A stretch of 64,000 bases of DNA from CAZYQW01 sp964649825 (GTDB lineage: Bacteria > Planctomycetota > B15-G4 > JADJEK01), in NCBI GenBank assembly GCA_964649825.1, contig CAZYQW010000044.1:58867-122866 (forward strand). Direction: 5' to 3'. The position numbers and the translations under genes were made by a program. The notes below the pieces were generated by a model, which did no database searches, was not told the DNA's origin, and saw only the letters and a list, made by a program, of their open reading frames with translations. Position 1 is the first letter of the stretch; each line of letters starts with the position of its first letter. Below, in pieces: positions 50,514-58,897 of this stretch.

Positions 50514-51755
50514 TCAGTACCCCGTCGCGTCGCGGATGTCCTGGACGGTGTCGTCGTACAGTTGGAAGATCTCCGCCTCGCGCGCGGGGTCGAGACGGGG
50601 GAGGGCGACGACGCGCGGGAAGCGCGTCTCGAGGTCCGCGTCGGGGTCGTCCGAGCGGAGGACGAACGTGAGCTGCGGAAGCGCGTTCGTGAGCTCGTCG
50701 AGCAGGACCACGTCGAGCGCGGCGACCGGCTCGGGCAGAAGCACGATCAAGGGGCCGTTTCGGCGGATCCAACGCTCGATCTCGCGCTCGAGCCGACACT
50801 TCTTCGCCTCGCCGGTCAGCCGGAGGTAGGTGGTCACCTCGGCGACGATCTCTTCCACGAGCGAGCCGGTGTGGTCGATCGGCAGGCTCGGGACGATCGG
50901 CCGCCACGACGGGATCGCGCGGCAGGCGCGGCGCACGTAGTGGAGGGGCGTGTCTTTCCTGGTCGATCGCAGTCCGATCGCGTGGCGCGCGCGGGGCTCG
51001 AGCCGTCGCGTCGCTTCCTCCCGCAGCCGGTCCGCCGCCGCTCCGTCGACCCATCCGAACGGCATGACGCTCGTGAGCAGCTTCACCGCCGGCTGTTCGT
51101 CGAACACCGGCGCGAGCCGGCGGGCGACCTCGCACTGATCCTCGAAGGGGGCCTTCAGGAGCTCGCGCGCGAGCCAGCGGGCGCGGTTCGCCGCGAGCAG
51201 GCGGTCGCCCGGCTCGATGCCGAGCGCGTCCTCGACGATCGCCAGCGCGGCGTCGCCCTTCAGCTCGATCTGCGCCGCGATCGGCAGCTCGACGCGCTTC
51301 CACGCCTCGGTCTCCGCGAACCAGACCGCGGCCGGTTCGAGGCGCGTGCGGATGGCGACGAGGTCGGGGGCGGCCGACGTCGTCTTCAACGCCTGGAGTG
51401 CGTCGAGCCTGGCCGGCGCGAGCCCGCCATCCTTCAGGATCTCCGCCGGCGCCGCGTCGAGGAGGATCGGGACGATGACGATCTCGTCGGGTCGGACCTC
51501 GTGGCGCTCCGCGAGGAGCGCGACCTCGTACTGGACCCACGGCGACTCGCTCGCCTTCTCGGAGAGAACGATCAGCGCCGCGGCGCAGGTGCGGAGCCAC
51601 GACTTGATCTCATCCCGCCACGGCTCGCCGGCCACGAGGAACAGCGAGTCGAGCTTGACGTCGAAGCGATCGACGAGCGCCGTCGCGATCCGCTCGCAAA
51701 CGTCCTTGTCCACGCTCCCGTGGCTGATAAACAGTTTCGGCCGGTCTCCCGCCAT
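50514..51755 (-). CDS. TIR-domain protein, likely NAD-cleaving effector
   Basis: 413 residues. The TIR domain (1-140) begins KLFISHGSVDKDVCERIATAL and has SPWVQYEVALL, where E77 matches the catalytic glutamate of NAD+-consuming TIRs. The ADP-ribose-site loops are also present (WRDEIKSWL). Residues about 150-413 form a mixed alpha/beta region. It contains a Walker-B-like LIVLLPEPVAALDVVLLDEL and FVLRSDD but no P-loop, as if derived from an inactive STAND-like module. The protein starts the TIR-MoxR-vWA-STAND-WD40 gene series, 12 bp after the methyltransferase. Activation would be expected to deplete NAD+ and arrest or kill the cell. Confidence 0.85.
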   Translation of the reverse strand: MAGDRPKLFISHGSVDKDVCERIATALVDRFDVKLDSLFLVAGEPWRDEIKSWLRTCAAALIVLSEKASESPWVQYEVALLAERHEVRPDEIVIVPILLDAAPAEILKDGGLAPARLDALQALKTTSAAPDLVAIRTRLEPAAVWFAETEAWKRVELPIAAQIELKGDAALAIVEDALGIEPGDRLLAANRARWLARELLKAPFEDQCEVARRLAPVFDEQPAVKLLTSVMPFGWVDGAAADRLREEATRRLEPRARHAIGLRSTRKDTPLHYVRRACRAIPSWRPIVPSLPIDHTGSLVEEIVAEVTTYLRLTGEAKKCRLEREIERWIRRNGPLIVLLPEPVAALDVVLLDELTNALPQLTFVLRSDDPDADLETRFPRVVALPRLDPAREAEIFQLYDDTVQDIRDATGY

Positions 51756-51767
51756 CGCGCGCGAAGC

Positions 51768-52742
51768 CTACGGGTTCGAGCGCTTCCGCGCCACGACGCA
51801 GATCAAGCCGGCGTCCGGGTCGTTCGGCGCGGTCGCGGCCCAGGCGATGCGTCGCAGGTGCAGGCCGAGGCGGCTCGGGCGAGCGGTCGAGCGGAAGAAC
51901 TCGCCGTTCGGAACGGCCGGAGGGACGGTCCGGATCCACTCGAATCCGAGGCGCTCGAGCTTCGCCACGACGTCCGGCACCGGCAGCATCCGCTCGAGCG
52001 GGTGGCGGTACTGGTCCTCGATCCAGATCCGCTTCTTCTCCTCGGTGAAGTCCGGCCGGCGGAGGACGGGATCGAGGAAACGGAGCGGCTCGCCCCGGAT
52101 GCGGGCGAGGACGCGGCGCATCCGGTGCGGAAGCCGCGCGACGTTCTCGTAGAAGCCGAGGACCAGCGATCCGCCCGGCTTCACCCGCGCCGCGACCGAC
52201 CGCGTCGCCTCGTCCGGATCGGGCGTGTGGTGGACGACGCCGCGCGAGACGACCACGTCGAATGCCTCGTTCGCGAGCGGGAGGTGGAAGAGGTCGCCCC
52301 GCAGGAAGCGGAGGTTCGAGATCCGCGCCTTCGCACGAAACCCCTCCGCGGCGGCGAGCGACGCGAGGCAGGCGTCGACGCCGATGACGCGGCGATGTGG
52401 GCCCGCGAGGCCGAGGAACGCGGCGACCTGACCGGTGCCGCAGCCGGCGTCGAGCACGGTCGCGTCGGAGGGGATCGCCCGGTCGAGCTGGTCGAGGAAG
52501 CTGGACGCCCGCGACCGCTCGATCAGCGACCGAGCGTCGTCGGACGGACGGTACCCGGGGAACGGGAAGCGATCGTAGAACCGGGTTACCGCTTCGGCCG
52601 CGGCGGGACGGTCCGCGTCCGCGACGTAGTCGACGACGTCGAGAACGGATGCGAACGAATGATCGCCCGCGCGGCAACGCTCCTCCGACGCGAGCGGGAC
52701 GGAGCAGACGGGACACTGCATCAGGTCGAGGAACGATTTCAC
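51768..52742 (-). CDS. SAM-dependent class I methyltransferase with N-terminal zinc-ribbon-like segment
   Basis: 324 residues. The N-terminus (LMQCPVCSVPL and a later Cys/His) resembles a Trm112-like zinc ribbon. Methyltransferase motifs follow: VLDAGCGTGQVAAFLGL (motif I), VIGVDACLASL (motif II), FDVVVSRGVVHHTPDPDEA (motif IV) and a VKPGGSLVLGFYEN strand. It resembles methyltransferases of surface-glycan and lipid modification. It is the first gene on the minus strand and lies 12 bp from the TIR gene, so it could belong to the conflict operon or to the glycan locus it borders. Confidence 0.85.
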   Translation of the reverse strand: MKSFLDLMQCPVCSVPLASEERCRAGDHSFASVLDVVDYVADADRPAAAEAVTRFYDRFPFPGYRPSDDARSLIERSRASSFLDQLDRAIPSDATVLDAGCGTGQVAAFLGLAGPHRRVIGVDACLASLAAAEGFRAKARISNLRFLRGDLFHLPLANEAFDVVVSRGVVHHTPDPDEATRSVAARVKPGGSLVLGFYENVARLPHRMRRVLARIRGEPLRFLDPVLRRPDFTEEKKRIWIEDQYRHPLERMLPVPDVVAKLERLGFEWIRTVPPAVPNGEFFRSTARPSRLGLHLRRIAWAATAPNDPDAGLICVVARKRSNP

Positions 52743-52860
52743 GTGCGATGCGCCCCGACGCGGATCCGGGAGGGTCGCGTTATGCTACCTGGCAACGGGT
52801 CGGCCGGTGATGGGTCCGCGGCGTCTCCTCGGTCGGTTCCTGGTCTGCCGGAGCACGTCC

Positions 52861-53046
52861 ATGCGCGCGTTGCTGACGAAACTCTCCGTCGGGGCCTCGA
52901 CGAGCGCCGAGCTGGTCCGTGGTCTGTGGCGCGGTCCCTATTGGTGGGTCGTGCCGATCATCCTCTTCCTCCTCCCGTTCGCGCTCATCTTCGTGCTGCT
53001 GCAGGCGGTGCCGATCGTCGCGCCGTTCGTCTACACCGCATTCTGA
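52861..53046 (+). CDS. Short DUF5989-type membrane peptide
   Basis: 61 residues with one membrane hairpin or helix. The pattern ELVRGLWRGPYWWVVPIILFLLPFALIFVLLQ...APFVYTAF matches the short DUF5989 proteins found beside carbamoyltransferase genes in glycan clusters. The function is unknown. ATG 52861 is preferred: it has GGAG eight bases upstream and gives the family length. ATG or GTG at 52807-52810 would add about 18 residues. It is divergent from the methyltransferase gene and nearly 9 kb away from the carbamoyltransferase-like gene. Confidence 0.75.
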   Translation: MRALLTKLSVGASTSAELVRGLWRGPYWWVVPIILFLLPFALIFVLLQAVPIVAPFVYTAF

Positions 53047-53060
53047 CCAGCCCGCGCGTT

Positions 53061-53078
53061 CCGATCCGACCGGATCGG
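53061..53078. terminator. 7-bp hairpin between convergent genes
   Basis: CCGATCC and GGATCGG pair around GACC. It is followed by two further near-copies of the 10-mer CGGGTCGGAC. It lies between the DUF5989-type stop and the GNAT stop, so it may end transcription from both sides. Confidence 0.5.
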
Positions 53079-53094
53079 ACCGGGTCGGACCGGG

Positions 53095-54120
53095 TCAGAA
53101 CACGTCCGAGTCGCCGATCGTGTAGAACCAGTTCGCGCGGGCCCACGCGGCGTCGAGCGTCGGGTCGTAGATCTTGATGCAGAGGTTGAAGGGGGAGTCC
53201 TCGGCCGCGAACCCGCGATCGAGGGCGGCGTCGTAGAGCGGCGACGTCGGCGGGATCCACATCTCGACGCGCGGCTGCCCGGTACGGCGCGCGAGCTGCA
53301 CGACGTGTCCGAGGAGGCGCGCGGCCGCCGCGTCGTCCTTCCGCGCCACGAGCAGCTCGGGGACGGCGAGGATCGGGACGCCCATCCAGTTGGGGCGGAC
53401 CACGGCGGCCGCACGGTACGCGCCCGTCCCGTCGGTCAGCGCGAACGCGCGGTAGTCGACCGACGGGCAGTCGAAGTAGCGCCAGTTGAGGTAGGCCGAG
53501 GTGCGCCGCGTCACCATCGGGAGCTCCACCTCGAGCCGGCTCCAGAGATCATCGATCGCGCCGTCGAACCGCGTCACCTCGACGACGTCGCCCTCCTCGG
53601 TCGCGCCGCGCGACACCTCGACGTCCCGCTTGTAGTTGAACAGGTTGCGCGCGATCGTCTTCACCGGGGTCGCGACCGGCTTGTAGTCGAGCATCCGCAC
53701 GCCGATGCGGAACGCCTTCTTGTTCGGGAAGCCGTAGCCGAACGCGTTCACCTCGGGGACGCCGTACTGCTCGAAGTAGTAGCGGGCGACCTTCAGGAAC
53801 GCGCCCTCGCGCTTCAGGCCGCGGCGGTAGTCCTTGTGCACGACCGAGTCGATCCCCTGCCCGCAGCAGACGTCCTCGCCGCGCAGGTTCACGCGGGCGG
53901 GGAGGCAGGCGTACTGCGCGATGATCCTCCCGTTCGGCTCGACGCCCACCACGACCTGCGTACCGGCCGGGTTCGCGAGGAACTCCCACGTCCACTCGGC
54001 GAGCGTGCGGCCGGGATGGCTCGGGTCGTCCTCGCGGAACACGTCGTTGAACAGGCGAACGATCCCCTCCGCGTCGCCGTCGCGGTAGGGTCGAACATCG
54101 ATCTCCAGACTGCTTTTCAT
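53095..54120 (-). CDS. GNAT-family acetyltransferase-like protein (paralog 1)
   Basis: 341 residues with a GNAT-like N-terminal half (VRPYRDGDAEGIVRLFNDVF, then VVHKDYRRGLKREGAFLKVARYYFEQYG in place of the acetyl-CoA loop). The second half (about 190-341) is possibly a repeated GNAT fold, ending WFYTIGDSDVF. The substrate could be a sugar amine of the surface glycan. It is divergent from a paralog across 68 bp; both share RLDYKPV/RLDYRPV, the WRY block and the C-terminal GDSDV. The start is ATG 54120; upstream residues are not family-like. Confidence 0.75.
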   Translation of the reverse strand: MKSSLEIDVRPYRDGDAEGIVRLFNDVFREDDPSHPGRTLAEWTWEFLANPAGTQVVVGVEPNGRIIAQYACLPARVNLRGEDVCCGQGIDSVVHKDYRRGLKREGAFLKVARYYFEQYGVPEVNAFGYGFPNKKAFRIGVRMLDYKPVATPVKTIARNLFNYKRDVEVSRGATEEGDVVEVTRFDGAIDDLWSRLEVELPMVTRRTSAYLNWRYFDCPSVDYRAFALTDGTGAYRAAAVVRPNWMGVPILAVPELLVARKDDAAAARLLGHVVQLARRTGQPRVEMWIPPTSPLYDAALDRGFAAEDSPFNLCIKIYDPTLDAAWARANWFYTIGDSDVF

Positions 54121-54188
54121 CGCCCTGCTCTTCCACTCGCGCCCTCGATCTCGAGAATCGCCCGTCTCGCGACCGAAGGACATGCATC

Positions 54189-55205
54189 ATGACGCGTCCG
54201 TGGACGATCCGACCCTACCAGCCCGGCGATGGACGTGGCATCCTAGCGCTCTTCAACGCGGTGTTCGCGGAGGTGGATCCGAACTTCCGGCCTCGCACCG
54301 AGGCCCACTGGCGCTGGCAGTTCGAGGACAACCCGCTCTCGCATCACACGTTCGTCGCGATCGATCCGGACGGCGAGGTCATCGGGACGTACACCGCGAT
54401 CCCGGGCACGTGGCTCCACGACGGGGCCGCGATGATCGGCAGCCAGGCCGTCGACACGTGCGTCGATCGGGAGTACCGGCGCGTCTTGAAGCGGGAGGGG
54501 TTGTTCCTCAGCCTCGCCCGCGTGTGGTTCGACCACTACGGTCGGCCGGAACGCGACCGCATCGTCTACGGCTTTCCGAATCCGGTGGCGTTCCGCGTCG
54601 GGACGAAGCGGCTCGACTACCGCCCGGTCCACACGCCGATCCGGAGCCTGAACCGGAACTTCGGCCGCGACTGGATCGAGTGGCTCGGCCCGGCCGGGGG
54701 CGATGGGGTCGACGTCGTCGAGGTCGACCGCTTCGATCCGGCCGTCGACGACCTCTTCGCGGCGACCCTCGGCGACCGCCGTCTGGTGCAGCGCCGCGAC
54801 GCCCGGTACCTCGACTGGCGCTACGCCCGGTGCCCGACGTTCGCGTACCGCATCCTCGAGGCGCGCGCGAAGCCGACCGGACGGCTGCGCGGAGTGACCG
54901 TCCTCCGCACCGACCGGAACGACCACGTCGCGCCGCTCGTCGATTGGATCGTGGCCGGCGACGATCGCGACGCGTTCTGCGGCCTCGCGCGCGCCGCGGC
55001 CGAGTGCGCCGCGGCGGCGGGGAAGAGCTGCCTCGAGACCTGGGTTCCGCCATGGTCCGCGCACTTCGCGAGCTTGAAGGAGGCGGGGTTCGCGGAGGAC
55101 GACTCCACGTTCAACCTGTGCATCCGCGTGTTCGGCCCGCCGTTCGACGAGGCGTGGGCCAAGGAGCACTGGTTCTTCACGATGGGGGACTCCGACGTCG
55201 CGTGA
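54189..55205 (+). CDS. GNAT-family acetyltransferase-like protein (paralog 2)
   Basis: 338 residues: IRPYQPGDGRGILALFNAVF, EYRRVLKREGLFLSLARVWFDHYG, FRVGTKRLDYRPVHTPIRS, and the C-terminal block AKEHWFFTMGDSDV. It is homologous over its length to the divergent neighbour. A GAAGGA motif lies 9-10 bases before the ATG. No sign of truncation. Both products may act together or on alternative positions of a glycan. Confidence 0.78.
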   Translation: MTRPWTIRPYQPGDGRGILALFNAVFAEVDPNFRPRTEAHWRWQFEDNPLSHHTFVAIDPDGEVIGTYTAIPGTWLHDGAAMIGSQAVDTCVDREYRRVLKREGLFLSLARVWFDHYGRPERDRIVYGFPNPVAFRVGTKRLDYRPVHTPIRSLNRNFGRDWIEWLGPAGGDGVDVVEVDRFDPAVDDLFAATLGDRRLVQRRDARYLDWRYARCPTFAYRILEARAKPTGRLRGVTVLRTDRNDHVAPLVDWIVAGDDRDAFCGLARAAAECAAAAGKSCLETWVPPWSAHFASLKEAGFAEDDSTFNLCIRVFGPPFDEAWAKEHWFFTMGDSDVA

Positions 55206-55212
55206 GGCGATC

Positions 55213-55259
55213 CGCCGCCCTCCCGTTCGGCTCGTCGCCGGGAGGAACGGGGGGCGGCG
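55213..55259. terminator. Long GC hairpin between convergent genes
   Basis: CGCCGCCCTCCCGTTC pairs with GAACGGGGGGCGGCG with one mismatch/bulge around a 16-nt loop. It is located between the stop of the second GNAT gene (55205) and the stop of the lipase-like gene (55280), which fits a bidirectional terminator. Confidence 0.6.
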
Positions 55260-55279
55260 TCTCGACGCGGGCCGGCGCC

Positions 55280-58200
55280 CTACTCGAACTCGAGCTCGAT
55301 CTGGCCGTTCCCCTTCTTGGGCGAGCTCACGACGGCGATCGCCTTGACCGTCACGGAGGAACCGCTCGGGTTCGTGAGCTCGAACCGGTAGAGCCCGGCT
55401 TCGATCACCGGAACGTCGGTGATCCGCACCGTCCCGTCGGCGTCGACCTGCGTCGAGCTGGCGATCGAGATCGGGGTTCCGGACGGCGCGAGGAGGATGA
55501 CGTCGAACGGCGTCGCCGGTTCGCCGGCCGGCGTCAACGTGACGTCGATCGTCGCCCCCGGCAGCCCGAGCACCGAGATCGCGGCGCCGCTCGCGCCGAC
55601 CTCGAGCGTCTTCGCCACCTTCTTCGCCTTCGCCGGCAGCGACCGACCGGTCTTGATCTTGAGCCCGCCGGGCGCTCCGTCGATGGGATCGACGACGAGG
55701 TGGTAGAGGCCGGAGCGAAGGAGCGTCTTGCTGCGGTGGTGCTTCTTGCTCGGCGAGAGCTGCATCACGAACGACTGCTCGGTGGCGCCGGCCGGATCGA
55801 CCAGGCGGACGTTGACGCGGGTGACCTGGTCCGTGCTCGGGAAGTCGAGGTGGAGCGTGAGACCTTTCACGGCGTTGAATCCGATCGCGGCTTCCTGGTC
55901 CATGGTGGCGAACGCACCAGTGAGCGTCGCACCCGGAACGAAGGCCGACCCGATGAAGCCCTCGAAGAGCGACGCGTCGTACGGCAGCGTCTCGTACACG
56001 ACGCCGGCCACGAGCGACGCGGCCCCCCCGAACGCGAGGAAGTCGCGCACGAAGTACGGGCCGTCCACTCCGGCCGAGCCGATGCTGGTTCCGTCGAACG
56101 GCAGCGCGAGGAGGTTCGTGCCGTTGGACAGTGGGCCCGACCCGCTCGCGAAGCCGATCTCGGCGCCGCCCTGCGTGACGAGGCGGGCCGACCATTGGTA
56201 GTCGGCGGCGGTCTGGACGGCGAGCTCGACTCCGATCTGGAGGACGTCGAACAGTCCGTTCCCGTTGGTGTCGATCGTCGTCTCGACGCCGTTGCCGGTC
56301 GGAACGAGCGGGGCGTGCTGGAACTGTTGGTAGGCGTACGCCGCCGTCTCGTGAGCGTCCTCGACCTCGTCGACCGGGATGACGGCGAGCTCCGCCTCCT
56401 CGATCAGCGTGATGCGGCTCAGCGCGTACGGGCCGTCCGTCTGCTGGGCGTAGATCGCGGCTCCGTCGAACGGCAGGGTCACCGCGTGGGTCCCGGGGGG
56501 GAGCGTGGTGACGACGCTCGCCTCGAACGTGTGTCCGGTCGAGGTCGAGAGGATCCCGAACAGACGATACGTGCCGGCGTCGGAGATCGAGAGCATGGCG
56601 TCGATCGCCAGCTCCTCGAACAGGCCGTCGCCGTTCGTGTCTTCGCCGTGGTCCGCGAATGCGCGTCCGATGGTCGAGTTGCTGCTCGCCACCGTCGCGA
56701 TGACGAAGTCCTCGCGGCGGAACGCGGGGGACGAGCCGGAACCGTCGGCCTCCGCGGTGAACACGATGCGATACGCGCCGCTCGCCGACGTGTCGAGGTG
56801 GACCGCGCTGTAGATCCCGTCCCCCGCGGTCTCGTCGGCGCCGGCGCCGTCGTCATGGAGCTCGACCCGCGTGACCGTGCCCGTGGGGCCGGCCACGAGC
56901 GCGTGGACCGTGGCGTCGACGATCGGAGCCCCCGCGTTCGCGACCGCCGCGCGCAACGCGAGCGGATCCAGCTTCCCGACGTTCGGGTCCGCGATCGATC
57001 CATCGAGCGTGATCGCGGCGCCGAGGAAGAACGCGCCGACGATGAACGGCGTCGGACCGGCCGGAGTCGACACGGCCTCGACGTCGACCGCCCAGTAGCC
57101 CGTCTCGGTCGCCGCGAAGGAGAAGGTCGAGACGCGACCGTCGAACACGACGCCGTCCCCGTGCGCGGCCGCCGCCGTGGAACCGATCTCGCTGTCGTAC
57201 GTCGCGCCGGACGGAGACGTCAGGCGGAGCCGGAACTCGGCGCCGTCGGGGTGCACGAGGACGAGCTCGGAAGCGCCGGGATGGTCCGCGACGAACGTGA
57301 ACCCCGCGCTCTGTCCGCCCTCGAGGACGTCGCCTTCGCTCGCGGCGAGATCGCACGCGATCAGGGCGGACGCCTGCATGACGGAGCACGACGAGCCCAA
57401 TCCGGTGACGACTCCATTCACCGCGTCGAACACGGTCTGCGACCCGTGAAGCCCGCCGTGCGTCGCGCTCTTGTCGCCTCCGGCCGACAGGTGCGTGACG
57501 TGGTCCGCGTAGGAGAGCGCGTGCACGGACGAGACCGGCACGATCGAGTCGCCCTTGCCGGTGATCGCCAGGAGCGACCCGTAGAACACGCAGTCGACCG
57601 AAGGCGGAAACGTGCACGCCGGGTCGTAGTCTCCCGCCAACGACACGTAGTGCACGTTCGGGTTGTGCCCGTGGTGCGGGTTGTAGCTCTGCTGCATGTA
57701 GTCGGTCGTGAGCTCGATTCCGGCCGGACCGGCCAGCAGGTGGACCGCGAGGATCAGGGCGCACAGCGGCGGCTTCCAGAAGCAGACGCCGATGGAGGCG
57801 GACTGGACGAGGTCCGCGAGGGGGCTGCCTGCGTTCGGCGTACCGAGCTGCACCAGGGACTGGACCCGATCTGAGCTCTCGGCGAAGTGACGCGAATCGA
57901 TCCCGCCCTTGCTGTGGCCGACGAGGTGGACCTTGTCGACGCCCCATCGTGTCGTGATCGACTCGACCTCGCTCGCGATCTTCGCGGCGTTGGCTTCGAT
58001 GCTCGCGAGCGCGCCCATGCTGAGCTCGTTGGAGCTCGGGATCCCGATGCCGTCCAGGTTCGTCACCCACGTGCCGTCCCAGATGCCGCCGTCCGAGAAG
58101 ATGCCGTGGACCATGACGACGGGACGGGCGACGTCGATCTCGAGCGCGGCCCAGTCGATCGCGGTGCACCAGACGTCTTGGCCGGGATTCGCGGTGTCGA

Positions 58201-58726
58201 CCTTGATCCGGATCTCGTTGGCGGCGGGGACCACCGTGCCGGCGCCGGGATCCGCCGGGAAGTCGAGCCAGTCGAGCTCGACCTGGAACGCGTTGAGCTT
58301 CCAGACCTCGTTCGCGCCGGTGAGGTAGACCTCGTTCACCCGGTGGCCGTTCACGTAGACCTCGTCGCGCTCGGGCTCGAAGCCGGAGACGTCGGCGTCG
58401 AAGTCGACGTCGAACGCTGGCATGCGCAGGAGCACGGTCTCGCAGATGAGGCCGTTCGCTCGCAGGAGGTCGACGTCGCCGACGTACCGGTCGATGTCGA
58501 TCGTGAACACGAGGTCGCCGGCGCTCGAGAACGTGCAGCCCGTGTCCAGGCCGGCCGCCTCGTCGACGACGAACACCGTGTCGGTCTTCTCGGGAGCCGG
58601 GAACGGGGACGAACCCGTCGCGAGGTGGACGTGCTTTTGGGCATCGGTCTGCGCGAAGGCGCTCGCCACGCCGAGCGCGCTCGCGAGTCCGATTGCAAAC
58701 AACGTGCGACACTGTCTGTTGATCAC
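55280..58726 (-). CDS. Large secreted alpha/beta hydrolase (lipase-like) with C-terminal beta modules
   Basis: 1148 residues. GTG 58726 has an AGGAGA ribosome binding site and starts a clean signal peptide (MINRQCRTLFAIGLASALGVASAFAQ). The hydrolase domain carries PVVMVHGIFSDG (oxyanion strand) and the nucleophile elbow GHSKGG near residue 270, as in triacylglycerol lipases; a C-terminal histidine follows in THGGLHG. After it come beta-sandwich domains. Among them is a duplicated module starting DTNGDGLFEEL and DTNGNGLFDVL, each ending in a LPFDG...DGPY block; the DxNxDG loops may bind calcium. A surface or extracellular esterase is likely. Confidence 0.85.
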   Translation of the reverse strand: MINRQCRTLFAIGLASALGVASAFAQTDAQKHVHLATGSSPFPAPEKTDTVFVVDEAAGLDTGCTFSSAGDLVFTIDIDRYVGDVDLLRANGLICETVLLRMPAFDVDFDADVSGFEPERDEVYVNGHRVNEVYLTGANEVWKLNAFQVELDWLDFPADPGAGTVVPAANEIRIKVDTANPGQDVWCTAIDWAALEIDVARPVVMVHGIFSDGGIWDGTWVTNLDGIGIPSSNELSMGALASIEANAAKIASEVESITTRWGVDKVHLVGHSKGGIDSRHFAESSDRVQSLVQLGTPNAGSPLADLVQSASIGVCFWKPPLCALILAVHLLAGPAGIELTTDYMQQSYNPHHGHNPNVHYVSLAGDYDPACTFPPSVDCVFYGSLLAITGKGDSIVPVSSVHALSYADHVTHLSAGGDKSATHGGLHGSQTVFDAVNGVVTGLGSSCSVMQASALIACDLAASEGDVLEGGQSAGFTFVADHPGASELVLVHPDGAEFRLRLTSPSGATYDSEIGSTAAAAHGDGVVFDGRVSTFSFAATETGYWAVDVEAVSTPAGPTPFIVGAFFLGAAITLDGSIADPNVGKLDPLALRAAVANAGAPIVDATVHALVAGPTGTVTRVELHDDGAGADETAGDGIYSAVHLDTSASGAYRIVFTAEADGSGSSPAFRREDFVIATVASSNSTIGRAFADHGEDTNGDGLFEELAIDAMLSISDAGTYRLFGILSTSTGHTFEASVVTTLPPGTHAVTLPFDGAAIYAQQTDGPYALSRITLIEEAELAVIPVDEVEDAHETAAYAYQQFQHAPLVPTGNGVETTIDTNGNGLFDVLQIGVELAVQTAADYQWSARLVTQGGAEIGFASGSGPLSNGTNLLALPFDGTSIGSAGVDGPYFVRDFLAFGGAASLVAGVVYETLPYDASLFEGFIGSAFVPGATLTGAFATMDQEAAIGFNAVKGLTLHLDFPSTDQVTRVNVRLVDPAGATEQSFVMQLSPSKKHHRSKTLLRSGLYHLVVDPIDGAPGGLKIKTGRSLPAKAKKVAKTLEVGASGAAISVLGLPGATIDVTLTPAGEPATPFDVILLAPSGTPISIASSTQVDADGTVRITDVPVIEAGLYRFELTNPSGSSVTVKAIAVVSSPKKGNGQIELEFE

Positions 58727-58885
58727 CGTGCAGGTTCTCCTCTTTGCATGAACGTTTGGTATGGAGGCTTCTCTCGCTTCGCGGAGAGGTCTTCCCGTCG
58801 AGCCACACGGTTGGAAACGACGTCGAGGCACGCTTCCCGCCAGCGGATCCTGCACGCCGGTCTTCGAACGGCTCCGCGCAACCGG

Positions 58886-58891
58886 TAGACT
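58886..58891 (+). promoter_or_regulatory. TAGACT hexamer six bases before the PIG-L gene
   Basis: CCGGTAGACTCCCGCG leads straight into ATG 58898, only six bases after TAGACT. It matches the spacing at 39271 and suggests a leaderless transcript. Confidence 0.4.
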
Positions 58892-58897
58892 CCCGCG

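Noticed and set aside
50514..51755. Thoeris or CBASS system
   Set aside because: No ThsA-like NADase partner with SLOG or Macro/Sirtuin domain, and no CD-NTase or cap gene next to the TIR gene. The MoxR/vWA/STAND/WD40 context differs.
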